A stretch of 64,000 nucleotides of DNA from Closterium sp. NIES-65 (GCA_948144175.1 CANXME010002107.1:1283001-1347000), one strand, 5' to 3'; numbered from the stretch's first letter, positions 46,701 to 58,699 are shown. Program-made: numbers and translations. Notes: a model not told the origin generated them from the sequence alone.

Positions 46701-46900
46701 CCTCAGATCGCTACCTTGTTTCTTTTTCAACCATCATTCTCACCTAAGAAGCGACTGAATGCTCGTGTGCAGCTGCTTCACCTGTTGAAACGTTCCGGAA
46801 CTCTTACGCGCCTCAGACAGCTGTAAAACCTCGTTCTTATGATCAAGCGCACCTGGGAAGCGACTGAATGCTCGCGTGGAGTTGCCTCGCCGCGTGAGCC
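43730..46900 (-). CDS. Unrecognised gene with a C-terminal membrane anchor, exons partly resolved
   Basis: Two exons join in phase on the minus strand. Exon 46162-45953 (70 codons, VVALPPLPSL … SRDAELQ) has AG and GT borders. The exon starting at 45430 encodes SAVTSVARDPAVWAAIGSNP and DVQRLIG, then a Ser/Ala-rich stretch. The last exon (about 44600-43730) encodes an Ala-rich segment (ATAVMAAAATAAEAG), an acidic Glu/Gly-rich region and, at the very C-terminus, PAVAVLVILLLGIIVF before the stop, which is a single membrane span of the tail-anchored type. An upstream exon may end at 46853. The AVTSVARDPAVW segment resembles a short motif in uncharacterised plant proteins, but I cannot name the family. 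The introns hold repeated copies of exon edges. Exact starts and several borders are uncertain. Confidence 0.4.
45046..45065. repeat. 20-bp palindrome, TTTTGAG core
   Basis: CTTTTGAGAAGTCTCAAGAG, imperfect. It lies between two copies of a GTACCTGYACTACAGGGAAG segment in the anchor gene. Confidence 0.9.
45379..45650 (-). repeat. Triplicated acceptor-side exon fragment
   Basis: Three copies about 110 bp apart (near 45400, 45510 and 45620) of a minus-strand segment reading CTTACAG followed by codons for SAVTSVARDPAV. The first belongs to the apparent exon; the others lie upstream of it. Each is followed by TTTARGACGTCCCTAAATTC-like sequence. Confidence 0.75.
45720..45920 (-). repeat. Copies of the 45953 exon tail with its donor
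   Basis: Two truncated copies of the exon 46162-45953 tail (minus strand, CTCACGCGCCTTGGAGCTACAG-like, each ending ACAG|GTGGGAG) followed by a shared GAACTCCCTAT segment. A 50-bp palindrome lies between them. Confidence 0.7.
45755..45804. repeat. 50-bp palindrome with 14-bp locus-specific outer arms
   Basis: The outer arms CGTGTAGAGAGGGT and ACCCTCTCTACACG are exact reverse complements. They enclose the recurring core TTTTTGAGACGTCTTAAAAA. The outer arms are part of the local repeated sequence, so local DNA appears to have been copied in inverted orientation around the core. Confidence 0.9.
46550..46870 (-). repeat. Four spaced copies of an exon end with donor
   Basis: On the minus strand GAGCATTCAGTCGCTTCCCA (or a shortened form) followed by G|GTGAGA or G|GTGCGC occurs near 46860, 46755, 46665 and 46565, roughly 100 bp apart. 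These look like serial copies of one exon-intron junction. Confidence 0.65.
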
Positions 46901-47129
46901 ACCTCCGATGCCGACGGAGCAGGGCCTATCCGCACCGACTCTTGACACGTGTCAGCAGCCGGACCTATCCGCGCTGACTCCCCTCCTATCAACGGTGGCG
47001 ATCTCCCGGATTGATCCAACGGGCCGCCTATGGAGCGATCGAGAGGGTGGTGAGGATGAATCGGCGGTTCACACACGGCGGTCCAATCGTCGCGTAGGGT
47101 TTCACACACGTCCCCACGGGAACCGCCGC

Positions 47130-47230
47130 CGCGATCGCCGCTGATATCATCTCTGCGATCATCTCTGCGATCAGCTCTGCGATCATCTCTGCGACTATCT
47201 GTGCGATCGTCTCTGCGGTCATCCCCTAGA
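47130..47230 (+). repeat. 12-bp tandem repeat (CTGCGATCATCT)n
   Basis: About seven to eight copies of a 12-bp unit with one- or two-base changes. On the minus strand it can be read as repeated Arg-Asp-Asp codons, but no gene is confirmed. Confidence 0.75.
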
Positions 47231-48439
47231 TCTTCCCGGAAATCCTCGCACAGGTCCCACTCTTCCTCTCGTGCCGACGCGGCTGCGAGCCGCGAGCCCT
47301 GAGAGCCCTGATATGAATGCCAGTACGCGAAACAATTCGTAAACGGAAAAAAAGGACGGGAGGGTAAGGATGTGAAAGAGTAGAAGAGATTCAATCGTGC
47401 GTGTCAATGTCACATCATGTGTGCCAACAAAGAAGACGTAATCTCGGCTGAACGAATAGGTTTTAACATGTACAATAAACACGAGCTGCTGAGACTCGCC
47501 TGATGGTTATGTCTTCCGAATGCCTCCATGGATAGGATGATGGGCTCCTGATGCTTTTGGGCAGAAGGAACTTGGTAAACAGACCCTCGGGATTGTCGCC
47601 ACAGGCAAACGCAGTGTCGAACACCGTCCGCCAACCGTGAACCAGGCGATTCCGACCACTGTTCTACTCGCGTCGCCACAAGGCCACTACTGAGACCAAT
47701 AATTCAGTAGAAGGAAGTATTCTGCTGTGGCTAAACTACGACATATTCGCCTAACGAATCGTTCAAGAACAGACCTTTGCGTAACGCCTGCTAAACGGGA
47801 ACCACGATTGACCAAAACTTGCACGTATGGCTACGTTTGCTAGATTCTTCGACACCACATCTGTTCCCAGAGACAACCTGTTTGCTCACGGAATACAACG
47901 ATTTTTCGCCTTCCGTGATTTCCCTGTGAGAGCAAGCCCATGAGCGATGAGCACAGCAGCACAAACAGAAACGTAGCACCACAAGACTGGTCGCCTACTG
48001 GACGTCTACAAACAAAGAAACAAAGCTTTACAAGTGGCCTGCCAATCCGAGTCATTGCCGCGCAGCTGGCTGTAAGTATGTGATGCACAGCACCCAATCG
48101 TGCGTGCGCATCTGGCAAGCCACGAGATTGTTTGGCAGGCAACCAACCAGACCGAGCTCATCTCGTATTTCATTCGTGTGCCACGCATTTGACGCATCGT
48201 TGTCATTTCCTCCCTACTGCGTAATTCGAAATTACCTTTCATTGGGTATTTACAACGAAATTAGTGAAACATGTTTAGTTATGAGGGAAGGGGCGCTGAG
48301 TTGGCTGCCCTTCCTTTATCTAGTTTACATGAAAATTCTCCATATACACCTTAACTAGCATCACAACACGAAACGTCTACGAGCTATTACACCCTACCCA
48401 AACTTTATTCTCCATTGGACAACTCAAATGAAAGCTTGA
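47231..48439. other. Intergenic DNA between the anchor gene and the pyrophosphorylase gene
   Basis: No gene is assigned. The part from about 48240 to 48439 should contain the 3' untranslated region of the pyrophosphorylase gene. Short open frames at 47410-47680 have no recognisable family. Confidence 0.4.
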
Positions 48440-51400
48440 CTAAATGACCGAACCAGATGGAATGGTTGCATTCCTCAACACGGTAACAATCCCCTTGTTG
48501 ATGACAAAGCCAGAATCTTCCTGAATAGACTCTTGAACTCCGTCCTTGTTGATAATCTGGAAGAGAGAACACAAACAGGGGAAGGTTCACTCAGATAAGC
48601 TAAGCTAATTCCTTTCTGAACAGAGAGTGGTTAAAGCACAAATAGATTCTTACATGCACGTTGTCTCCGATTCGCGCGTTCTTGTCTAGGATAGCTCCCT
48701 TGATGACGGAATTCCGCCCAACACCAATGGGCAACTGGCCAGATGCAAGTACCCTCTGCAACTCATCCTCATCCTGCAAATGACCAGCGGGGTAAGATGC
48801 AACATCCATGAAAAGAGTCTGATGTGAATTAAGCAGGCTGAGAGAGCAGCTGTAAGAAAAAAAATGAGCTGACAGCGAAATACACTTGGAAAAAAAATCA
48901 TTAACTGAAATCATTGAACAAGTACCTCGTAGTAGTCAGCTCCTAGCAGCAAGCTGTCGTGGATGGATGACCCTGCACCAACTATCGACCGCAGGCCCAC
49001 CATTGAGTCGTGAATGGCGCACTCCTGAGAGTCAGAGACAGTGACAGTGGCAAAGATTAGATAGTGACATAGATAGGAAAGTTGCAAATAGCTAATGAGG
49101 CAGCAAGTCCACGTCTTTGGGAGCCCAATTTCCTGACCACCATCATGCATCGGATGGTGGTTGCGGCGAATAGGTTGACAATTAACTCATGCGAATTTAA
49201 CTAGGAATGGAGAAGTCCAACGAGCACGGAATGAGTGCATACCTGCAAGATGCAGCCTTCCCCAATAACGCTGCCAGAAATGTCAACATTGTTCAGCTTG
49301 GAAGGAGGCAGAGAGCGGGACTGAGTGAAAATGGGAGCCGACCGATCATAGAACCTGCACAGCACAGTTTTTACAAGGAGGTACAGACAAGACGTGAAAG
49401 TGAATGACCAGGAGATTAGACACATGAGAGAAACAGTACAAGGAGTACGACCGATGTGCGAGACACAGCGACAGACAGAACCCTCAAGGGGGAACTAACT
49501 TGGTCATGATGGGAATTCTCAAACACGAAGAGGGGATCCCGTGGGTCCAGCTTGGTGAGCCCATGATCGAGCCTGACTGAGAATTGTAACGCAATTCCAC
49601 TCATGTGAAAGGAAGGGCTCGGAATGGTGTATTTTCATTAAGCCCGACTAAAACATCGTGGTGGAATTTCTCTCACGTGAAGGGGGGGGTTGGGGTTGGT
49701 GAGCCTGAGGTTGGCGTGATACAAGGCATAAAAGAAAATCAATATCCTCCCAGTACCCATCATAGAAGTACGTTTGCACCTCATGTACACTCGAATTACA
49801 CTGAAAGTATCAGTACGTGACTTGACTCACGTGAAGGGGGGGTTAGGCTTGGTGAGTCTGAGGTTGGCGTGGTAAAACGCATCAATGGACCCAATGTCCT
49901 CCCAGTACCCATCATAGATGTAAGCTTGCACCTGATGCAAGCAGGACACACACAGACAGGGAGAACGGGCAAAAAAGGGACTCTTGATTTGACCCATGTC
50001 CTCCCAGTACCCATCATAGATACACGCTTGCACCTGATGCACTTGATACAGACAGGGACAAAGGGGAACGGAAATGGGTTTTGGGGGTGGGACAGGGGGA
50101 ATGGATATAGGAGGGACGGAAAGGAATGGAAGGGGAGGGAGGGGAGTGATGTGGGGGGAGAAGGGGAGGGGTGGGGAAAGGTTAGGAGAAGTCTGACCCA
50201 ATCGACTAACCTTGGAGCCATTAACACATGCACCAGGAATAACCTCTCCGCGAAAGTCATTGGCGTCTGGGATTGCTCGAGCAGCAAGCGAGGCAGGCTA
50301 TCCCTGCTCATGACGATTTCAAGTCTTTCTCATTTTCAGCTTACCTTGGAGCCGTTAGCACAGGCAGCAGGGACGACCTCCCCACCAAAGTCACTGGCGT
50401 CTGGGAACTGCTCGAGCAGCAGGCGAGGCTGAGCCTCCCTGCTGATCATGACCTTAAGCCTGACTCAATGTTAACTCACCTTGGATCCATTAGCACAGGC
50501 AGCAGGGATGACCTCCCGGCCAAAGTCATTGGCGTCTGGGAATTGCTCGAGAAGCAGGCGAGGCAGAGCCTCCCTGCTGATGACGTAGATCCCCATGGAC
50601 GCTATGAAGGGCCGCTTTGCTGCCTCCTGGGGATCTAGACCCACGTTCGTTGTGTCCATCTGACAATGTAAACGAAATCAATTCCAACCACGTTTGTGAC
50701 AACGTCAGCTTCTCGTGAGAAAAAACCAGGCCAATCACCAGGACAGAATTTATTCGAGCCTATTGAAAGATTGGGTAGTGCCCAAATTATTCTTCCAGTT
50801 GGTGACTGTTCGTACCTTCATCTTGTCGAGCTCTGCTCCTTGAGGCTTCTCAGCAAATTCAGTCACACGCCCATCCTCATCAACCTTCATGATCCCAAAG
50901 GACGTCGCCCGCTCTCTAAACAAGTCCAGCCAAGAAAAAGCGTCAGAAAACCATCTCTATACCGAAAGGCAAGCACTTGCAGACGAAAACAGTCTTGCAA
51001 GATCAAATCCCTGAAATTCAATTCCCTCTACCTGTCGACAGGGATCGCGGCGACGGTGATGTCAGCACCAGCACCCCGGTGGCACTTGATTATTCTGCGG
51101 TAATCGCACCGGTACAGCTGGTCGGCCGCGAGGATCAGATACTCCTGCGGGTTGTGGTCCTCCAGCAGCCATATGTACTGACGCACCGCATCCGCCGTTC
51201 CCTGACATAGAGTGAACACACCACTCAGAGTCAAAAGAATTAAATGATGTGTTTCCGATCGGGGCTTCGTTACAGCATAAAGTAAAATGACTTATTTTAC
51301 ATAAGATCGACTATGACTCTTCCATGGTTTCTTTTAAAAACTCAAGTGCCAGTCGAAACCCACGGGTCCTTACCTGGAACCAGTTTGGATTATCCGGGCT

Positions 51401-52218
51401 CTGCTCCGCTGCGAGCACTTCCACGAAGCCCTTGGTCTGGTAACCACTCAGGCACGGCGCATATGCTGTGAAGCAGTGACGGTTGAGCGAGGCGGAATTG
51501 ACCTGCGAACAGAGACAAGGAGCTAACGTTGAGAGAAAAGCATGAAGTTGGTGTTGCAACGAACGAACGTCATGATCGAAAGCACGCGATCAGCACCAAG
51601 CAAAAACCTTTCACCCAGTTAAAAACTGTCTGCCGCTGTAGGCTAACAAAAGCAGCCGAAGTTACCTGAGTGAGAACGTAAATCCGATCTATGTCACTAT
51701 TCAAGCAGTTGCTAACGGGGATGTCGATCAGCCTGTAATTCGCGGCCAACGGCACAGCAGGCGTTGCTCGCTCCTTCGTCAACGGGTAAAGCTTTGCGCT
51801 GGCTCCCCCACCCAAAATCACCGAGAGCACACTCTGCGTGACAGAAACAAAGCACCAGGCTTTGCATGAGACGAAACACCCAAACACGATCTACAAAAGC
51901 AAGTCACAAAAACAAACGACATGGAGCGACCAGTTTAACCCAAGCACGCACCTTGTTGGGCTCTGGATCAAGACAGACATCAGTAAACGCTTCCGAATCG
52001 GAAATAGCTCGGGGTGTCACTGGCCTCTTCAAATTTTTTGATTTGCTGGTGCCATTCTTCTGCTGGACTGAAAGTTGTTGAGAAACGGCAGCGCTCCAAG
52101 AGATCTTGGTCCCACCCGACGAAGAGGCAAATCTATGTTGACAAGCGCTAGCGAGCTTCTTGTTCTGCTGGCTTGCTCCTACGAGGCAGGTGCCCGTGGC
52201 ATACTTCGCGGTAGCCAT
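48440..52218 (-). CDS. ADP-glucose pyrophosphorylase, small-subunit type, plastid-targeted
   Basis: This subunit family makes ADP-glucose from glucose-1-phosphate and ATP, the committed step of starch synthesis in plastids. Eleven exons on the minus strand join in phase: 52218-51952, 51833-51666, 51502-51374, 51201-51032, 50915-50816, 50659-50480, 49931-49831, 49354-49243, 49024-48926, 48773-48654, 48556-48440. They give 520 residues, the length of plant small subunits. About 70 N-terminal residues are Ser/Lys-rich, as in a transit peptide, before [15 protein letters not shown]. The nucleotidyltransferase domain has [15 protein letters not shown] and FAEKPQG; the C-terminal beta-helix has IGEGC and [10 protein letters not shown]. 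Odd points: GTRLYPLT is replaced by [15 protein letters not shown] by RATPAVP, and DHLYRMDY by DQLYRCDY. Lys and Thr at the first two sites are typical of non-catalytic large subunits, so it may be regulatory. An upstream in-frame ATG at 52335 is possible; 52218 was chosen for length. Confidence 0.93.
49677..49779 (-). repeat. Downstream copy of pyrophosphorylase exon 7
   Basis: A 103-bp copy of the 101-bp exon 49931-49831, beginning GTGCAAACGTACTTCTATGA and ending CTTCAC|GTGAGA. Its middle is altered and it is two bases longer, so inclusion would shift the frame. Confidence 0.8.
49994..50033 (-). repeat. Upstream partial copy of pyrophosphorylase exon 7
   Basis: Forty bases after an AG (CATCAG|GTGCAAGCGTG) repeat the start of exon 7 ([12 protein letters not shown]) before diverging. 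The copy keeps an acceptor but not the exon end. Confidence 0.8.
50211..50450 (-). repeat. Two downstream copies of the pyrophosphorylase exon 6 tail
   Basis: Copies at about 50448-50345 and 50314-50211 repeat the coding end of exon 6 ([13 protein letters not shown] … ACANGSK) and finish CCAAG|GTAAGC and CCAAG|GTTAG. With the true exon end at 50480 there are three donor-bearing copies about 135 bp apart. Confidence 0.85.
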
Positions 52219-53363
52219 GTGCCTAGAAATGAGACCAGACGCGAAACAATTTGAGAGTCCTTTCGACTTCGTGAAGGAGTTCCTGAGATCTTGAATGCCG
52301 GCGTAATTCACAAAAAAAAGCCCAACTGGCAGCACCTTGTAGCTCGAACCCAGAAGCTTGCAGCCAAATGGAGTGTGAGGATGCGTGCTTAGTCAAGCCT
52401 AACGAAAGATTCTCCACAGCCATAATGCCTTGGCCCTGAGCCTTTGCGAAGGAAGTCTTCGGTGCTGCGAGATTCGCGACAGCTGACAAGGTGGGAGAAA
52501 GGCACGCGATTTGCTGAGATAAAGAGTGTCGCGACGGTTTTGTTCGCGAAGAGATCTCAGACCTTCCAGTCAAAGGGCAGGGAGATTCCGAGGTTATTGG
52601 CGCGCCTCGGTGATGTACAAGTCCTTGATTGGGGGACGCCAGCGTGGGGCATGGGGTGGACAATTCATGGTGACCATCCACATCACTTCTATGACGTGGC
52701 ACATTTAAACAAAGCATACGCTTTGTTGGAAGTGGGTGAAAATGCTATAACTTGTCCTCTAGCAGAAGACTACTGCCTTCAATTCGCATTTTCTCCTTGA
52801 GGAGACCACAACTCCAACCATGAAACTACACCTCTTCTTGTGCATCTTTACCCCCATAACTCTCAAAGCAAACCTTGTGCCATGTGTTTGTGTTGTAGTT
52901 GAGAAAAACATATCATTATAGATTTCCAAATAGCTTGTTGCGTGAATAAGGTTCAGTTGCAGCAAACTCACTTTCAGCATGTCTGGCTGGCAAACCGTCT
53001 GGTCTGGATGCCATACCCGTATCTCGGATGACAGAGTGCATTTGACAACCAAACTACCCAATCTCTGCATGCATTCCTCCACTGCAAATAGTTTGAATCA
53101 ACAAGATCTCCATGGATGCCTCAAGATGATACCATCCAAAACTAGCTCATCTAGCTCCATAATCATATCACATCTCATACAGCATGTTTCAAATAACAGC
53201 CTCAAGAGGATGGGATGGAGAAATGATGTCAGGCCATTCTGCTTCATCGTTGATGGTCCAACAGGAGAGCGATCACAAGAGGAAAGACTGTTCGTAGGAT
53301 GACTGATGCAGAAACTAGGGGCTTGGATGTACAAAAGAGAGGGTAGACCCCCTCGTTTTGTGG
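52219..53363. other. Region between the pyrophosphorylase start and the E2 gene stop
   Basis: It holds the promoter and 5' untranslated part of the pyrophosphorylase gene and the 3' untranslated end of the E2 gene (both minus strand). An open frame on the plus strand at 52444-52800 has no recognisable family and is not annotated. Confidence 0.5.
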
Positions 53364-54810
<1,447 letters not shown>

Positions 54811-57800
54811 CTATCGAACCACATCTGTCTTGCTGATGTCCCAAGAGCAAGTTTCTCGCAATCGTGCTGTCACATCCTTGAGAACCCTTTTCTTGTGCAT
54901 CCTAAACCGAACGGCCGTAATCCTCTCCTCCACCACCGGCAGCACCACCTCACACCAACCCTCCACCTTCAACCCCGCACGCCCTGCCGACTCACATCCT
55001 CGAAGCTCCTCCAGCACCGCCTCATCTTCTTCCAAACTCGTTGGGAACTGCTTCAACCGAGCCTCGGCAAAGAGCCGGACCGTCTCAGCAGCAGCTTTCA
55101 AAGCAGGTGTGAAGGAGGAACCGATTGGGAGGAGGTGGTGGCAGGAGGAGGTGGAGAGGGCCCAGCCGTAATGAATGGCAGCACTGGCCAGGGATGTGTA
55201 GCCTGGGTCTGGGCTAGAGGAGGCTGCACATGGGAATGGAAGGGAACAGCGGGGAGAGATGGCAAACTATGATATGCCTGAAGGTAGAGGCGATTGAGAG
55301 GAGGTGGTGGCAGGAGGAGGTGGAGAGGGCCGGCCCAGCCGTAATGAATGGCAGCACTGGCCAGGGACGTGTAGTCTGGGTGTGGGTCAGGGGAGGCTGC
55401 ACATGGGGAAAGGAATGGAGGGGAACAGCAGGGAGAGATAGAGTGTTGAGACGCCTGAAGGAAGAGGCGCTTGGCAGAAGGTGGTGAAAGGAGGAGGTGG
55501 AGAGGGCCCAGCCATAGAGGAGGCAGCACCGCCCAGGGATGTGTAGTCTGGGTCTGGAGTGGCTGGGCCTGTGGGGACAGGACGGGAGGATTTTTTTGAG
55601 AATTCTAAAAAAATCCCTACAGCGAGGTGGAGAGGGCCCAGCCATAGAGGAGGCAGCACCGGCCAGGCATGTGTAGTCTGGGTCTGGAGTGGCTGGGCCT
55701 GTGGGGAGAGGACGGGAGGATTTTTTTGAGAATTCTAAAAAAATCCCTACAGCGAGGTGGAGAGGGCCCAGCCATAGAGGAGGCAGCACCGGCCAGGCAT
55801 GTGTAGTCTGGGTCTGGAGTGGCTGGGCCTGTGGGGACAGGACGGGAGGAAACAGCAGGTTGAGAAGGTGGGGCGGGAAAGAGCAGGCAGGTTGAGATTG
55901 TATCAAAAACTGGGAGAGGAGGACGAGATGGAGATGCGGAATAGAGGGATGGAGAGAGAGAATGGTTGCACGAGCCATATGCTACAACACACGCCGCACT
56001 GTACTGTGTTCACATCTGTATTGCTTCAGCTACTCACGTTGTGACACGTGGACGGCGTGCCAGCTGGCAGCGAGGGCAGCAAGCAGATTTGGCTCCACTA
56101 TGCCGCCCGCCCACACAGACACTCCCACGCCTTCGTCCTCCTCCTTTACAAACACCTCCTTTACAAGCACCTCCTTTACAAGGACCTCTTTTGTATGCTC
56201 TGTGCTTGTGCCACTACGATGCTCCGCTCTAATCCCCCTCGTTTCCCTTGCACTCCTCTTTTCTATCCGCTGTCGCAGCTGCAGCTGTGGCAAGCTATTC
56301 CCTTCAGCATACGTCCCCCCAGGCTCTCGAGCCTTCACCACTTCACCCACCGCTGTTGCTGCCGCCTGCCACATCACATGCACCACACCTCCCTTTCCTC
56401 CCACGCCCAACATTCCTCCCACACCCTCTTTACCTCCCATTCCCCCCTTCCCTCCCACGGCCTTTTCCTCGTCTCTTGGAAGCAGCAAAGGGTCTCCTGT
56501 GCCCCAAACTCGGCGCAAGCCCGCCCTCAGATCCACCTCCCCCGGACGAACCTCCCCACCTCTCCCTCCCCCCATCCCTCTCCCCACATCCTGCCCCTCC
56601 TGGTGGTACACCACCGCGGCTACGGTTCGGATGGCTCGGGAGAGGTTCGGGAAGAGCCGGACGTGGTCATAGGGATTGTCATCGAGAACAAAGCCGTATC
56701 CCAGCAGCAGATGGTGGTTGGGCTTGTACCCATACACTGTGAAAAGCTCTGCACCGCGCTGAACCTCTTCCCTGGCGTAGAAGTCAAAACCGCTGGCATG
56801 TACCTGGTAGGGAAGGATATGGCGGAATAGATTGGAATGGGGCACAGCCGCATTAGGTCAGGGAATCACGTAGCCCAGCAGCAGGTGGTGGTTGGGCTTG
56901 TAGCTGTACACTGTGGAGAGCTCTGCACTGCGCTGAACCTCTTCCATGGCGCAGAAGTCAAAACTGTTCTGCTGCACCTGGTCGGGTGATAGGGGGAGGT
57001 GGATGGCATAAAGAAATTGTCAAGTGTTTGTATTATCAAATCGCCCACCTTGAACTAATGATAATAATAAGTAGAAAATGAAATACTTCACTAAAGAGAT
57101 CATATGGCATGTGTGTTGCTTCGTATGATTTTTTGTTGTAAAGTAAATACCTACGATATTTACATGGCGGAATACACACTTGCACACATGTACATGTATG
57201 TGAATATTAAGGTATACACAGTAGGAATATAAAACCTTGCACTATGTCATGTAATATACTGGTAGTTATAGCAAAAGAGGCATTTGCAATGTTGTACAGT
57301 GACGCACCTTGTACTGTGCGTTGTGCGGGTAGTGCCGTAGTGGTGGTCGATCAGCAAGGCAATGGGAAAATGATGTGTATAGACAAGGCTACAGAGTGTT
57401 AGAGATGAATAAGAACATGGGAAGGACAACGCACGCACCTTGTACTGCGCGTTGTGCGGGTGCTGGTGGTGGATCAGCTCTGCAATGGGCACCAGAGCCA
57501 TGGGCTCCCCCACAAACCGTGTGGGAGGCGCCTCAAACATAAGCTTATAGAACGGCGCACACACCTTGTATTGTGCATTGTGCGGGTGGTGATGATCAAT
57601 CAGCTCTGCAATGGGCACCAGAGCCATTGGCTCCCCCACAAACCGTCGCCTCTCAGACGCAGGCAGAGCCATCAGCTGCTCTAACATCCCCCCCCTCCCC
57701 CTCTCCTGCTCCCTCTCTTCATCTTGAGGAAAGCCTGACGTGTCACTGTTGACACTGTGGCTGTCAGTGTGAGGCTCGGCGGATGTTCGGCGGCCAGGTG

Positions 57801-58594
57801 CGGGAGTGGAGAAGGCTCGGGAGTTCATGATGGCGAGGGCCCAGAGGAATTGGTGGAGCGAGGCAAAGGCGATGGCTGGCGGGCGGCAGAGTTTGTACTG
57901 TTGCTCGTAGTACTCTCGCACCATGCGGATCTGAAGGGGCGGGATACGATTGAGGGACAAGGGAAAACAGAATCAGGCTTCCGTTGGGGTAACTGACGGG
58001 GGCGGCAGAGTTTGTACTGTTGTTCCTAGTGCTCAGGAACCATGCAGATCTGATGGGGAGAGGGCGGCAGGAATGGATATTGATGACAAAGACAGGAAGA
58101 AAGGTTGGAGATGCACAAAAGGCTGGAAGGGAAGAAAGGAACAATAACTTGTGAGCCAGGAAGGGGGGGAGGGGGAAGGGTGGGTCGTGGGGGGAAGGGT
58201 GTCGTTGTTTTCTCTCTTGAATACGCGTTCCACAAAACGAGGGTGAAATGAGTGAGTTTTTGTTGTTGCTTTGAGACGACTCAAAAACTCTCACCAACAT
58301 ACGCGTTCCACAAACGAGGGTGACTGTAGCTCGTCCAGCGTGGCAGCATCAAACAGGTACGGCAGAGGCACGTAGGCCGGCAGGATCTGCAGGTACGGCC
58401 ACCACTCCGAGCCTCGCCCCCGAGCCTGCTCCCGAAGCAGCCAGGCAGCTCCGGCAGCAAGCGTCCACACAGGGTTGGCGTAGGGCGCTGCTTCCTCCGC
58501 CATAAGGTCAGTTGATACCCAGAGGGCCCGAGGGATGGAGAGCAGCAGCTGGCCTTTCTTCTTTGACTGCCCTGCCACCACTGTCAGCTGCTTC
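54811..58594 (-). CDS. SET-domain protein of the Rubisco-LSMT / SETD3-like family, 5' end missing
   Basis: Members of this family methylate lysine or histidine of non-histone proteins such as Rubisco large subunit or actin. Four minus-strand exons join in phase: 58594-58303, 57930-57565, 56803-56038 and 55202-54811, about 600 residues. Motifs in order: KKKGQLLLSIPRALW, then WWPYLQILP, then LWALAIMNSRAF, then MALVPIAELIDHHHPHNAQY (the LVPLADLLNH site, with Asp where Asn is usual), and TVYGYKPNHHLLLGYGFV with the catalytic tyrosine. A Glu/Lys/Val repeat (KEVLVKEVLVKEV) and a Gly-rich loop interrupt the C-terminal half; the last exon resembles the substrate-binding domain (ARLKQFPTSLEEDEA). The first exon expected before residue KQLTVV is not found; a Crypton-like gene lies upstream. 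Many exon edges are duplicated nearby. Subcellular place is unknown. Confidence 0.8.
55588..55616. repeat. Palindrome with T7/A7 arms (copy 1)
   Basis: GGATTTTTTTG, AGAATTCT and AAAAAAATCC form near-perfect inverted arms with one unpaired G. Confidence 0.9.
55718..55746. repeat. Palindrome with T7/A7 arms (copy 2)
   Basis: The same sequence as 55588-55616, one 130-bp repeat unit further on. Confidence 0.9.
56870..56977 (-). repeat. In-frame duplicate exon of the SET gene
   Basis: A 108-bp segment with an AG before it and GTGATT after it encodes VQQNSFDFCAMEEVQRS … NHHLLLGY. It duplicates the start of the exon beginning at 56803. Being 36 codons with phase 0 at both ends, it could be used as an extra or alternative exon. 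Confidence 0.7.
57308..57533 (-). repeat. Two extra copies of the MALVPIAEL exon tail
   Basis: Copies at about 57533-57441 and 57356-57308 repeat the end of exon 57930-57565 (MALVPIAELIHHQHPHNAQYK) and each ends TACAAG|GTGCGT. With the true exon there are three donors about 130 bp apart. Confidence 0.85.
57994..58050 (-). repeat. Partial upstream copy of exon 57930-57565
   Basis: On the minus strand CAG|ATCTGCATGGT, then AACAACAGTACAAACTCTGC, repeats the acceptor and first codons of the exon starting at 57930, with a deletion in between. Confidence 0.7.
58212..58250 (-). repeat. Copy of the 58303 exon end with donor
   Basis: The minus strand CCCTCGTTTTGTGGAACGC followed by GTATTC repeats the end of exon 58594-58303 (PSFVERV). 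A TTTGAG…CTCAAA palindrome (58270-58286) lies between copy and exon. Confidence 0.8.
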
Positions 58595-58699
58595 CTAGAG
58601 TGGTAATGGTTTGAGAGTGGGGAGAGGGAGAGAGAGAGGGGGAGGGGAGGGAAAGGCCAGGACAAGAAAGGTTTATAAGTTGACTCAAAGGCTCCTCGA

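Larger units (their letters stand above)
55203..55830 (-). repeat. Serial copies of the last SET exon's acceptor side
   Basis: Upstream of the last exon (start 55202) at least four more copies of its first 50-60 bases occur, about 130-180 bp apart, near 55370, 55545, 55675 and 55800. Each has AGACCCAG and ACTACACATSCCTGGCC and then GCTGGGCCCTCTCCACC. The two middle copies are separated by the palindromes at 55588-55616 and 55718-55746. Confidence 0.8.

Noticed and set aside
47028-47394. Minus-strand frame with RDD/RRDD repeats as a first exon
   Set aside because: The repeat is a 12-bp tandem array and the frame does not join in phase with the next supported exon, so it is not annotated as coding.
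52444-52800. Plus-strand 118-codon open frame upstream of the pyrophosphorylase gene
   Set aside because: No recognisable domain, overlaps the probable promoter and 5' untranslated region, and no splice context supports it.
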